A stretch of 10,318 bases of DNA from an uncultured Collinsella sp. (GCA_934654795.1 CAKUGT010000039.1:1-10318), one strand, 5' to 3'. Numbered from the stretch's first letter, positions 1 through 8,190 are shown. Program-made: numbers and translations. The notes: generated from the letters alone by a model not told the origin.

Positions 1-48
1 GCGCCTTTAGACGCGAGCCCGGGGCCCGTGGGTTATACCCTAAGAGCA

Positions 49-71
49 AACCACCCTTTTTAAGGGTGGTT
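49..71. terminator. Short perfect hairpin, possible terminator
   Basis: AACCACCCTT and AAGGGTGGTT form a perfect 10-bp stem around a TTT loop. Read on the minus strand, the stem is followed by TTTGCTC, a weak T-run. It could therefore be a distal terminator for the regulator that ends at 131, or serve a gene left of the window. Its AACCACC start resembles the longer hairpins at 3728, 3954 and 6060. Nothing coding is seen in 1-130. Confidence 0.5.
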
Positions 72-98
72 CTGATTCTAGGCGTATTTTGAAGGCTT

Positions 99-127
99 GC
101 ATGGGCACGCGCGACGGGCGCCCATGC
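99..127 (-). terminator. Stem-loop just after the regulator stop
   Basis: GCATGGGC (99-106) and GCCCATGC (120-127) form a perfect 8-bp stem with a 13-nt loop. It starts three bases after the TAG stop of the minus-strand regulator. The following minus-strand sequence is AAGCCTTCAAAA, so the T-run is poor. Position suggests a terminator or 3' end structure; function is inferred. Confidence 0.4.
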
Positions 128-130
128 TGT

Positions 131-1963
131 CTACCGTTTGAGGCCGGCCTCGGATGCGAGCTTGCGGAAGCGCTGCGTGGCCGGAGTGAGGACGCGCTCA
201 TCGCCTGGGGAGACGCAGAGCACCAGGATGTGTTGCAGGCGGTCGCCAGTAAAGCCAACTCGTGTTTCCACGCGGTAATGCACGGCCCCGGTTTGAGTGA
301 CATCTTGGGAGCATACGGTCAGCAAGAGCCAGGGTCCGTGCGTAAATGACAGCATCTCGAAGGTGTTCGAGAAGCCGGAGAGCGTGCCGCGCCAGAGGCC
401 GTCTTCGACAAGTGCAGCGTGAAGAGTGCGCGTGAGCATGCGCGCATGCGAAATATCGAGCTCGCGCTCGGGAAGACCGCCGGCAAGTGGGGCGTCGTCG
501 AGTGCGTGGGGGCATCCAAGCTTCATGAGCAGCAGCTCGATGCGGCTGCGATCGGCGTCATCGATGGCATTGCTCAGCACGCAGAGTGGAAGCGTCGTTT
601 TGATGGGGTCGAATGAGACCAAAAAGTCGAGGCTGCTGTGCCTGGGGTCTGATTCAATCTCGGCGACCTCTGTTTCGGTTAGCACGCGCGCGACCCGCAT
701 GCAGGGAATGAGCCGCTCAAGTCGATCGCGTGCATAGAAGACCTGCTCAATGCCGCAATTGACCACGAGTCCGACGTGCCATTGGTCGTGCGAGGACAGG
801 CCGTCCATATACGAGAGCAACAGCATCGCCAGGCGCGTCACGTCGGTCTGGTATAGATTCAGCCCAGACAGGCCGGGCGCGTCGCGCAGCACCTCGGACA
901 GGCGCATAAACGAGGCCATGTTTTCGTATCGCACCGTCCAGGTGTTTTCCTGGGGCAGCGAGATGGCGCGTTCGTAGCGCATGTGCGTCTGCCCGGCTTC
1001 GATGAGCGCAGCGCAGGGCTTTTCAAGATGAAGCGGCGGTCGCGTGCCAAAGCGTTCGCCGAGAGCGCAGAATAACTCCTCGGTGAGGCGCGCCGCCTCG
1101 GGCGTGGGCTGATATGTGCGTTGGAACTCGGGCGTCCAGCGGCGCGTGGAGACCGTAAAGAGGTCGCGGACGATGCCGCGCTCGTTGGCGGAGACCTCGA
1201 TGCCAAAGTGCTGCTCAATACGGTTGGCGACGTCGTCGTACACAACGGGAATTGCCGAGGTGTAGCCGCCGACCTCTTTGCCCTTAAGAATGCGCAGGAC
1301 CATAATCTGCAGGTAGACGGCAAGTTGGTGACGGGCATTGTCGGTGTAGAGCGTATGGCTCTCGCGCTCGACGTATGCGATGAGGTCGTTGAAGAATTGC
1401 TCGTTGCCGCCAAAGAGCTGCGGCTCAATGCGGCGCTTCATGGCGGTCGACGCGAGCTCAAACAGATAATAGACGACGAAGAATCGGATATACTCCTCGG
1501 GGCCCTCGACCGTAATGCGCCGCCCGCGTACGATTTGGGCTCCAAACGGCGTCATGAGCTCGTTCCACATGTGCAGGTCGTCTTGGGCCTGCTGTTTGTT
1601 GGTGAGGATGGCACGCGCAAGCGATTCGGTGGTGTATTGGTGCCGGTAGTCGCAGGTGAGCAGCAGCATGCCGCGATAGAAGCGGTCAAGCCCGGCGTCC
1701 ATGGAAAGCGAGCGTTCCTTGATGATGTCGGAGATTTGACCACGCTGCGTGCTGTCGCCATCGATGCGGATGCCGTTGCCGCGCTTGGAGACGATGGCGG
1801 CCCGGATACCCATCTCGGCGAGGAAAGCGTTGGCGGCCCGCATGTCGTTGCGGATGGTGCGCTCCGAGCAGGCAAGGGCATCGGAGATATCGACTGTGGG
1901 GGTGTAGCCCTCCTGGCCGAGCAGGATTTTAAGCAGCTTTGCTTGTCGCTGATTGATGCTCAT
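131..1963 (-). CDS. PTS-type transcription regulator, BglG/MtlR/LicR class
   Basis: This 610-aa protein is probably a DNA-binding activator whose activity is set by sugar-PTS phosphorylation. Two N-terminal winged-helix domains are visible. The first spans about residues 5-68 (recognition helix around SERTIRNDMRA, wing VSKRGNGIRIDG). The second spans about 112-155 and ends VRGRRITVEG. A helical region at about 165-385 fits PRD-like modules. About 396-455 resembles a GatB-type EIIB domain and keeps a Cys-Gly pair (C403-G404). About 530-610 resembles an EIIA domain, with H542 in a THGPW context. There is no RNA-binding CAT domain, so antitermination is unlikely. The start was chosen because MSINQRQAKL opens the first HTH and GGGAG lies 4 bases upstream. 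Open frame continues upstream but runs antisense into the MFS gene. No PTS gene is in view, so its sugar is unknown. It could regulate the divergent transporter. Class assignment is good; the EIIA and PRD boundaries are rough. Confidence 0.87.
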   Translation of the reverse strand: MSINQRQAKLLKILLGQEGYTPTVDISDALACSERTIRNDMRAANAFLAEMGIRAAIVSKRGNGIRIDGDSTQRGQISDIIKERSLSMDAGLDRFYRGMLLLTCDYRHQYTTESLARAILTNKQQAQDDLHMWNELMTPFGAQIVRGRRITVEGPEEYIRFFVVYYLFELASTAMKRRIEPQLFGGNEQFFNDLIAYVERESHTLYTDNARHQLAVYLQIMVLRILKGKEVGGYTSAIPVVYDDVANRIEQHFGIEVSANERGIVRDLFTVSTRRWTPEFQRTYQPTPEAARLTEELFCALGERFGTRPPLHLEKPCAALIEAGQTHMRYERAISLPQENTWTVRYENMASFMRLSEVLRDAPGLSGLNLYQTDVTRLAMLLLSYMDGLSSHDQWHVGLVVNCGIEQVFYARDRLERLIPCMRVARVLTETEVAEIESDPRHSSLDFLVSFDPIKTTLPLCVLSNAIDDADRSRIELLLMKLGCPHALDDAPLAGGLPERELDISHARMLTRTLHAALVEDGLWRGTLSGFSNTFEMLSFTHGPWLLLTVCSQDVTQTGAVHYRVETRVGFTGDRLQHILVLCVSPGDERVLTPATQRFRKLASEAGLKR

Positions 1964-1997
1964 GGGGCTCCCTAGGGTCGTGAGAAAGCTCGATTTG

Positions 1998-2009
1998 CCG
2001 TATATCTGG
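1998..2009. promoter_or_regulatory. Candidate operator half of a pair (imperfect)
   Basis: CCGTATATCTGG sits 35 bases upstream of the regulator start. It is an imperfect version of the perfect palindrome at 2082-2093. Both are preceded by TTG, giving the shared string TTGCCGTATAT. The two sites are 84 bp apart, about eight helical turns, which would place a bound protein on the same face of the DNA. Binding is inferred; the repeat is seen. Confidence 0.45.
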
Positions 2010-2081
2010 AAAAGAGCGTGGCACCTGTCATGATACGCATTTTTTATGATGAGTAGGGGAAGGGTTGGTTTTAAATCCTTG

Positions 2082-2093
2082 CCGTATATACGG
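2082..2093. promoter_or_regulatory. Perfect palindrome CCGTATATACGG, candidate operator
   Basis: This is a perfect 12-bp palindrome in the spacer between the divergent PTS-type regulator and the MFS transporter, 54 bases before the chosen transporter start. Its TATATA core might also serve as a -10 box, but no good -35 is spaced correctly. The obvious candidate binder is the adjacent regulator; this is inferred from position only. Confidence 0.5.
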
Positions 2094-2146
2094 AATGAAA
2101 AAAGCGGATGGTGATGTGCATGGATCGCGCGGTTTCGAGGTCGGGG

Positions 2147-3724
2147 ATGGAGCCCACGCCGCCTTCTCGTTTGGCGCGTCTGGCGCCGCTGATCGTGCTG
2201 GCATGCGCTCAAGTGGGCACATCGGCAGACAACGGTGCGTTTTCGGTCGCCATGGCCGAGATGATGCGCGTGTTTGGATGTCCGCTCTCCGACGTGCAGA
2301 TGGCGAGCACGGTTTATTCGCTTATGGCGGGAACCTTTATGCTTGCGAGCGGTTTGCTCGGCATGGTTATCGGGTGGTGCCGTACTTTCCGCGCTGGATT
2401 GGTGCTTGCCGTGGTGGGCGAGCTGCTGTGCGCGTTTTCGCCGAGCATTGAGCTGCTTATTTGGGGTGGCCGACTGATGGTCGGGTTGGGCGCAAGTCTC
2501 ATTATCCCTTCGGTGCTCGGCATGGTGTCCATGCTGTACGAAGGCGAGGAGCGCAAGCAGGCGTACGGCGTGATCGCCGCATCGGCGGCGCTTGCGACGA
2601 TTATTCCTATCGCGCTGGGCATTCTGGTCGATATCGCAGGTTTTCGCGTGACCTTTGGCGTGCTTGCTGCCTATTTTGTCGCACTGCTCGTTGCGAGCAC
2701 AAAGCTGCCGACAGGCGGTGGGCTGCACGCGGGCAAGTTTGACGCGCCGGGGGCGGTTATTGCCTCGCTGGGGCTGTTCGCTGTCATGTGCGGTCTTTCT
2801 CGCATCTCGACGTGGGGCGTGTTTGCTCCCTTGCCGCAGGCTCCCTTTACGATTGCCGGTATTTCTCCCGCTTTGCCTATTGTCGGCGTCGGCCTGCTAT
2901 TGCTGGTGATATTGATTCCGGTCGAGCGCTGGATGGAGCGCACCCGCGGCATAGCGATTTTGCCGTCGAGTTTTGTGCGCAACGCCACCGTTCGAGCCGG
3001 CGTTGTGGCCATTGCCCTGCCGTTTTTCTACATGGGCGCTCAGGGCCTGGTCGGTACCTCGTACTATCAGCTTGTGATTGGCCTTGGCGGCATGCAGACA
3101 GCGCTTTTGGGCATCATCTCGGGTGTGCCCATGCTGGTGCTCGCAATGTTTGTGCCGCGCAAGTTTCCGCAGCTTAAGCCTTGGTCTGTGGTGCGTACGG
3201 GCTATGTCTTTATGGCGGCGGCCTGTGTGAGCATGGCGTTTGGCGTGCGTGCGTCCGAGCTGACGCCCATTATGGTGGTCGGTACGCTCTTTGGTGGCGT
3301 GGGCGTTGGCCTGGTGAACTCGCAGGCCAACAACATTGTCGCCTCCGCCGTGCCGCCGAGTGACGCCCAGCAATCGGGCGGCATCCAGGGTGCGGCTCGC
3401 AATCTTGGCCTTGCGTTGGGCTCTGCCGCCATGGGCTCGGTTTTGCTCATCGCCGTCAACACCGGTCTCGATGCGCGTATTAGCGAGAGCAGCGTGGTCG
3501 ATTCGCAAGGCAAGGAGGCGCTCGAAGAGGTCGTCTACACCTACGAGAGCGATGCCGCGTTTACGGTGCGCCTGGAATCGATGGGCGTTGCGTCCGAGGT
3601 GCAAGGGGAGCTTCTGGCGGATAACGCCGAGGTCCGCGCAAACTCTGCAGCCACGGCGTTCTACGTCGTGGCCGGACTGGCTGTCGCAGCACTCGCAACA
3701 ACCTTCCCTAAGCAAACCTCATAG
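2147..3724 (+). CDS. MFS transporter, 14-helix DHA2-like drug/proton antiporter type
   Basis: This 525-aa integral membrane protein of the major facilitator superfamily probably exports small molecules using the proton gradient. Hydrophobic segments recur through the whole chain, for example about residues 12-30, 52-72, 83-97, 102-130, 142-162, 167-184, 201-219, 238-258, 282-303, 311-336, 351-367, 373-392, 418-437 and 503-520. The count and length fit the 14-helix DHA2 group. The loop after helix 2 (GMVIGWCRTFRAG, about 72-84) is a degenerate motif A. The stretch NNIVASAVPPSDAQQSGGIQGAARNLGLALG (396-425, described by position) is typical of helices 11-13 in this group. Motif C in helix 5 is weak, since the GP..GG signature is absent. 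A hydrophilic loop of about 60 residues (440-500) precedes the last helix. ATG 2147 was chosen because GAGG lies 6 bases upstream. In-frame ATGs at 2108, 2114 and 2120 have weaker ribosome sites. The substrate cannot be told. It is divergent from the PTS-type regulator. Confidence 0.88.
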   Translation: MEPTPPSRLARLAPLIVLACAQVGTSADNGAFSVAMAEMMRVFGCPLSDVQMASTVYSLMAGTFMLASGLLGMVIGWCRTFRAGLVLAVVGELLCAFSPSIELLIWGGRLMVGLGASLIIPSVLGMVSMLYEGEERKQAYGVIAASAALATIIPIALGILVDIAGFRVTFGVLAAYFVALLVASTKLPTGGGLHAGKFDAPGAVIASLGLFAVMCGLSRISTWGVFAPLPQAPFTIAGISPALPIVGVGLLLLVILIPVERWMERTRGIAILPSSFVRNATVRAGVVAIALPFFYMGAQGLVGTSYYQLVIGLGGMQTALLGIISGVPMLVLAMFVPRKFPQLKPWSVVRTGYVFMAAACVSMAFGVRASELTPIMVVGTLFGGVGVGLVNSQANNIVASAVPPSDAQQSGGIQGAARNLGLALGSAAMGSVLLIAVNTGLDARISESSVVDSQGKEALEEVVYTYESDAAFTVRLESMGVASEVQGELLADNAEVRANSAATAFYVVAGLAVAALATTFPKQTS

Positions 3725-3727
3725 ACA

Positions 3728-3768
3728 AAAACCACCACGAAGGGGATAAGCACCTTCGTGGTGGTTTT
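3728..3768 (+). terminator. Strong hairpin terminator after the MFS gene
   Basis: AAAACCACCACGAAGG (3728-3743) pairs perfectly with CCTTCGTGGTGGTTTT (3753-3768), giving a 16-bp stem with a 9-nt loop (GGATAAGCA). It begins 3 bases after the stop and ends in a T-run, as an intrinsic terminator would. The A-run/T-run symmetry would let it work in both directions. The stem is shared with the hairpins at 3954 and 6060, but the loop is not. Confidence 0.75.
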
Positions 3769-3787
3769 GCTGCCCCGGCTTTCAATT

Positions 3788-3844
3788 GTCTCGATCTGTA
3801 ACATCTGGACGGCAAAACCGGCTCTACCTGTTACAGATCGAGAC
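3788..3844. repeat. Inverted repeat A, 16-bp arms with 25-nt spacer
   Basis: GTCTCGATCTGTAACA (3788-3803) and TGTTACAGATCGAGAC (3829-3844) are perfect inverted arms around 25 bases. A second copy lies at 3868-3926. The two differ in the arms by one base pair (C-G here, T-A there) changed on both sides. There is no T-run, so a terminator is unlikely. It may be a family of intergenic dyads, a binding site, or a folded RNA element. Confidence 0.8.
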
Positions 3845-3867
3845 GTAGCGCTGGGGCCGAGGCGTAA

Positions 3868-3926
3868 TGTCTCAATCTGTAACACTAAGCCCGTTTTCGA
3901 AGCCCTAGATGTTACAGATTGAGACA
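3868..3926. repeat. Inverted repeat B, 17-bp arms with 25-nt spacer
   Basis: TGTCTCAATCTGTAACA (3868-3884) and TGTTACAGATTGAGACA (3910-3926) are perfect inverted arms around 25 bases. It is the same element as repeat A, 23 bases downstream, with a compensated base-pair change in the arms and an unrelated spacer of identical length. Function is unknown. Confidence 0.8.
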
Positions 3927-3953
3927 AATCGCCGGAACGGGCCGCCGCCCCGG

Positions 3954-3998
3954 CCCAAACCACCACGAAGGTGCCTGTCCCCTTCGTGGTGGTTTGGG
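3954..3998. repeat. Perfect hairpin of the AACCACCAC family, 18-bp stem
   Basis: CCCAAACCACCACGAAGG (3954-3971) pairs perfectly with CCTTCGTGGTGGTTTGGG (3981-3998) around the 9-nt loop TGCCTGTCC. The same loop and nearly the same stem recur after glmS at 6060-6098. It lies upstream of the glmS promoter and is not needed to end the MFS transcript, which already has a terminator at 3728. It is probably a dispersed REP-like intergenic repeat. Confidence 0.75.
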
Positions 3999-4027
3999 TG
4001 TGTGCATCGGGTGGCATCTAAGTCGAG

Positions 4028-4043
4028 ATACCAGTTCTGGTAT
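4028..4043. promoter_or_regulatory. Perfect palindrome over the glmS -35 region
   Basis: ATACCAG-TT-CTGGTAT is a perfect inverted repeat with 7-bp arms. It lies 21 bases before the TACAAT box proposed as the glmS -10, so it covers the place where a -35 would be. This is the geometry of a transcription-factor operator. GntR-type amino-sugar regulators use CTGG/CCAG-containing dyads, but the match is too loose to name one. Confidence 0.5.
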
Positions 4044-4064
4044 ATCAGCTTACGCTGGCATGAG

Positions 4065-4070
4065 TACAAT
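4065..4070 (+). promoter_or_regulatory. Probable glmS -10 box, TACAAT
   Basis: TACAAT matches the -10 consensus at five of six bases and sits 73 bases before the glmS start. No clear TTGACA lies 16-18 bases upstream; that region is occupied by the palindrome at 4028-4043, so the promoter may need an activator or be repressed there. Confidence 0.4.
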
Positions 4071-4143
4071 ACTCGGACGTTATACGTCTCAGCGCCCGCG
4101 TGCGTGGACGTTTTGCAGTCACGCGAACGAAGGGGTTTATCCT

Positions 4144-5991
<1,848 letters not shown>

Positions 5992-6013
5992 TTGTTCCGC
6001 CGTTCTAACGACC

Positions 6014-6053
6014 AAGGCCCGGCTCCGCATCAGACGGAGCCGGGCCTTTTTGT
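6014..6053 (+). terminator. Intrinsic terminator of glmS
   Basis: AAGGCCCGGCTCCG (6014-6027) pairs perfectly with CGGAGCCGGGCCTT (6035-6048) around a 7-nt loop and runs into TTTTT at 6047-6051. It starts 22 bases after the glmS stop. This is a textbook Rho-independent terminator. Confidence 0.93.
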
Positions 6054-6059
6054 GCGGAG

Positions 6060-6098
6060 AAACCACCACAAAGGTGCCTGTCCCCTTTGTGGTGGTTT
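6060..6098 (-). terminator. AACCACCAC-family hairpin, likely terminator of the GntR gene
   Basis: AAACCACCACAAAGG (6060-6074) pairs perfectly with CCTTTGTGGTGGTTT (6084-6098) around TGCCTGTCC. Loop and stem match the hairpin at 3954-3998, except that one C-G pair is now T-A, changed on both arms. It lies 7 bases beyond the stop of the minus-strand GntR gene and may end that transcript. It may equally be a dispersed repeat that landed between convergent genes. Confidence 0.65.
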
Positions 6099-6105
6099 TG
6101 GCAGG

Positions 6106-6807
6106 TTAGCGGAGCTTGCTGGTTTCGAAGTACTCGGGGAACTGGTCAAGGACCTCGGTTTGGTTGCGGAACATCATGTGCAGGTGCTTGCTCACCAAAA
6201 AGCTCGCCTCGATGGGGTCGCGACCGGCGATGGCACGGCGGATCTTCTTGTGCTCGTTTACGATGTCCTGATTGTCCAGAACCTGCGTGGCGGCGCGCAG
6301 CCAGCGGAAGCGCTCCAGGTCGGCGTTGGTTGCCTCGAGCCAAGACCACACGGTGCTGCGGCATGCAATGCTAAATATCATGTGATGCATGAGGTTGTCA
6401 CTCAAAAAGAAGCCGATGCGGTCATCCTCGGCCATGGCCTTTTCCTGCAGCGCGATGGCGCGGTCGAGCTGCTCGATGCCCGCCGACGTGGCGCGGGCGC
6501 AGCACTCCACAATTACCTGTTTTTCCAGGTGCTCGCGAATGTAGCAGGCGCTTTCGGCAAGGGTGAGGTTGATGGGCGAGACATAGGTGCCGCTCTGGGG
6601 CACGGTACGCACCAGGCCTTCCTGCGCCAAGCGCACCAGCGCCTCACGCACGGGCGTGCGACCCATATCCAGGTCATCGCAAAGCTGTTTGACGCCGAGT
6701 TTTTCGCCCGGCTTGTAATCCAGGTAGACGATCTTGCGTCGAATGGTGTGATAGGACTGGTCCTGTAGGCTCGTTTCCTGCTCGCCGATGTGCATCGAAT
6801 CTTCCAT
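6106..6807 (-). CDS. GntR-family transcription regulator, FadR/FCD subgroup
   Basis: This 233-aa protein is a metabolite-sensing DNA-binding regulator. Residues about 14-77 form the GntR winged helix: LGVKQLCDDLDMGRTPVREAL with the wing region LVRTVPQSGTYVSP. Residues about 85-215 form an all-helical FCD ligand domain. The usual metal ligands of that domain are all visible: D137 and H141 (DNLMH), H186 (NEHKKI) and H208 (SKHL). It therefore likely binds a carboxylate through a divalent metal. The start MEDSMHIG has GAGG 4 bases upstream. It is divergent from the YeiH-type gene, with a perfect palindrome between them, so self-regulation and control of that exporter are plausible. The ligand is unknown. 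Length and domain order are normal for the family. Confidence 0.93.
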   Translation of the reverse strand: MEDSMHIGEQETSLQDQSYHTIRRKIVYLDYKPGEKLGVKQLCDDLDMGRTPVREALVRLAQEGLVRTVPQSGTYVSPINLTLAESACYIREHLEKQVIVECCARATSAGIEQLDRAIALQEKAMAEDDRIGFFLSDNLMHHMIFSIACRSTVWSWLEATNADLERFRWLRAATQVLDNQDIVNEHKKIRRAIAGRDPIEASFLVSKHLHMMFRNQTEVLDQFPEYFETSKLR

Positions 6808-6850
6808 AGCGCCTCACTGCCGTTGTATCACACTCATATGTCAGTTGTTT

Positions 6851-6856
6851 ATTATG
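6851..6856 (-). promoter_or_regulatory. Possible -10 box for the GntR gene
   Basis: On the minus strand this reads CATAAT, five of six matches to TATAAT, 43 bases before the GntR start codon. No recognisable -35 lies at the proper distance; the palindrome at 6879-6895 begins where it would be. Weak evidence. Confidence 0.25.
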
Positions 6857-6878
6857 CCGCGAATCAGCTCTCCGTGGT

Positions 6879-6895
6879 GGGTAATTCAATTACCC
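6879..6895. promoter_or_regulatory. Perfect palindrome GGGTAATTCAATTACCC, candidate GntR operator
   Basis: The 8-bp arms GGGTAATT and AATTACCC surround a single central C. FCD-type GntR proteins bind short dyads in the spacer beside their own gene. This one sits between the GntR gene and the YeiH gene, 71 and 84 bases from their starts. Binding is inferred from position and symmetry. Confidence 0.6.
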
Positions 6896-6934
6896 GATGG
6901 AAGCTTTTGCGGCGCTGTGCCCCGCTCGTTGCCG

Positions 6935-6940
6935 TATCAT
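6935..6940 (+). promoter_or_regulatory. Possible -10 box for the YeiH-type gene
   Basis: TATCAT matches TATAAT at five of six bases and would start transcription about 33 bases before the start codon. No good -35 is visible. It is preceded by TTGCCG, the same string that precedes the two elements at 1998 and 2082. Confidence 0.3.
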
Positions 6941-6979
6941 GAACCGTCGCAAAAAACAGACCGAAAGAAGGAATCCTCT

Positions 6980-8014
6980 ATGCAATTGACTAATGCCGCG
7001 CGCGAGCGCTGGAAAGGCGTCCTGTTCTGCCTGGTCATTGCCATTCCAGCAACATTGCTCGGCAAACAGATTGAGGTGGTCGGCGGGCCGGTATTTGCCA
7101 TCCTCATCGGCATGGTTCTGGCGCTTGCCTTCCCCAAGGATCGTCGCGAACCGCTCGCTGCCGGCGTCACCTATACATCCAAAAAGATCCTGCAGTATGC
7201 GGTTATCCTGCTTGGCTTTGGCATGAACCTCGCACAGATTCTGTCCAAGGGCGCTCAGTCGCTGCCGATTATCGTGGCGACGATCTCGACCTCGCTTGTC
7301 ATCGCTTTTGTGCTCTGCCGCGTCATGAAGGTTCCGAGCAAGATTGCGACGCTCGTGGGCGTGGGTTCGTCGATTTGCGGCGGTTCCGCCATTGCCGCGA
7401 CCGCGCCCGTCATCGATGCCGACGATCGCGAAATCGCCCAGGCCATCTCGGTCATCTTCCTGTTTAATGTTATCGCGGCGCTCGTGTTTCCGACGCTCGG
7501 CGGCATGCTCGGCCTGACCAACGAGGGCTTTGGCCTGTTTGCCGGTACCGCCATCAACGACACCTCGTCCGTAACGGCTGCGGCGAGCGCTTGGGACAGC
7601 ATGCATCCCGGCGCCAATGTGCTTGAGAGCGCCACGGTTGTTAAGCTCACCAGGACGCTGGCCATCATTCCCATCACGCTGGCGCTTGCTTGCTGGCAGA
7701 TGCGTCAGGCCCGCAAGGCCGGCGGCGATGCCAAAAATACCTTCTCGTTTAAGCGGGCTTTTCCGATGTTTGTCCTGTTCTTTGTGCTGGCGAGTGTGGT
7801 CACCACGGTGTTTCAGCTCCCCGCGTCCATCACGGCGCCCATCAAGGAGCTGTCGAAGTTCTTTATCGTGATGGCCATGGCGGCGATTGGCTTTAATACC
7901 GATATCGTCGAGCTGGTCAAAAAGGGTGGAAAACCCATTGCGTTGGGCTTTTGCTGCTGGATTGGCATTGCGTGCATGAGCTTGGGAATGCAGCACGTGC
8001 TGGGAATCTGGTAG
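6980..8014 (+). CDS. YeiH/PSE-family (UPF0324) putative anion exporter
   Basis: This 344-aa polytopic membrane protein belongs to the YeiH putative sulfate exporter family. Family substrates are mostly unproven, so an anion-export role is only a family label. About ten hydrophobic segments are visible. Family signatures seen are LLGFGMNL (77-84), GVGSSICGGSAIAATAPVI (127-145), AGTAINDTSSVTAAA (188-202) and KLTRTLAIIP (222-231). The C-terminal half has helices near 255-275, 287-305 and 320-340. The start MQLTNAARERW has AAGGA 7 bases upstream; the open frame extends further upstream but crosses the probable promoter and operator. It is divergent from a GntR/FCD regulator, a pairing that suggests induction by a small acid. 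It has no downstream partner in the same transcript within about 265 bases. Confidence 0.92.
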   Translation: MQLTNAARERWKGVLFCLVIAIPATLLGKQIEVVGGPVFAILIGMVLALAFPKDRREPLAAGVTYTSKKILQYAVILLGFGMNLAQILSKGAQSLPIIVATISTSLVIAFVLCRVMKVPSKIATLVGVGSSICGGSAIAATAPVIDADDREIAQAISVIFLFNVIAALVFPTLGGMLGLTNEGFGLFAGTAINDTSSVTAAASAWDSMHPGANVLESATVVKLTRTLAIIPITLALACWQMRQARKAGGDAKNTFSFKRAFPMFVLFFVLASVVTTVFQLPASITAPIKELSKFFIVMAMAAIGFNTDIVELVKKGGKPIALGFCCWIGIACMSLGMQHVLGIW

Positions 8015-8064
8015 GCAAGGCAGCCGATTTGCGTGCCACATGCTGGCGGCCGCACGCCTGCGGT

Positions 8065-8135
8065 GGAGCGATAGGAGCTCTTGCGGGTATGGCTTGTCCG
8101 CAGGTTTATAAGTCCCGAAGAGCTCTTATCGCCCC
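8065..8135. repeat. Long imperfect hairpin downstream of the YeiH gene
   Basis: The arm at 8065-8087 pairs with 8114-8135 through about 20 base pairs, including GATAGGAGCTCTT against AAGAGCTCTTATC with one G-U pair, one A-C mismatch and one bulged G. The 26-nt loop includes CCGCA (8098-8102), which can instead pair with TGCGG (8082-8086) of the left arm. No T-run follows. It could end the YeiH transcript, be a dispersed dyad, or be a structured leader. The rest of 8015-8280 shows a small CCGCA-CGCC-TGCGG hairpin at 8050-8063 and nothing coding. Confidence 0.55.
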
Positions 8136-8156
8136 GCCAGGATGGCGATGCGGGGC
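8131..8156. other. Second stem-loop overlapping the long hairpin
   Basis: GCCCCGC (8131-8137) and GCGGGGC (8150-8156) form a perfect 7-bp GC stem with a 12-nt loop. Its left arm uses bases 8131-8135, which are also the outer right arm of the 8065-8135 hairpin, so the full forms cannot coexist. No T-run follows. Role unknown. Confidence 0.4.
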
Positions 8157-8190
8157 AACTCATATACTCGCAGGACGGCGCCTTCTGCCC

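Noticed and set aside
1121..1975. Plus-strand open frame of 284 codons opposite the regulator
   Set aside because: It is the antisense shadow of the regulator gene; its translation has no recognisable domain.
2108..2146. Earlier MFS starts at 2108, 2114 or 2120
   Set aside because: These remain possible, but the ribosome site before 2147 is stronger and the added residues carry no transporter sequence.
1964..2728. Upstream extension of the minus-strand regulator frame
   Set aside because: It would add 255 residues rich in His, Arg and Gln, antisense to the well-supported MFS gene and across the intergenic operators. The HTH start with a ribosome site at 1963 is far better.
3728..3998. CRISPR array from the repeated blocks before glmS
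   Set aside because: The blocks are inverted repeats of two different families with irregular spacing, and there are no direct repeats with uniform spacers or cas genes.
3919..4143. N-terminal extension of glmS
   Set aside because: GlmS needs the Met-Cys start so that Cys becomes the N-terminal nucleophile, and the extension runs through the repeat hairpin and promoter.
4071..4143. glmS ribozyme in the leader
   Set aside because: The probable leader is only about 70 bases and shows no nested pseudoknot-like pairing; the ribozyme is typical of Firmicutes.
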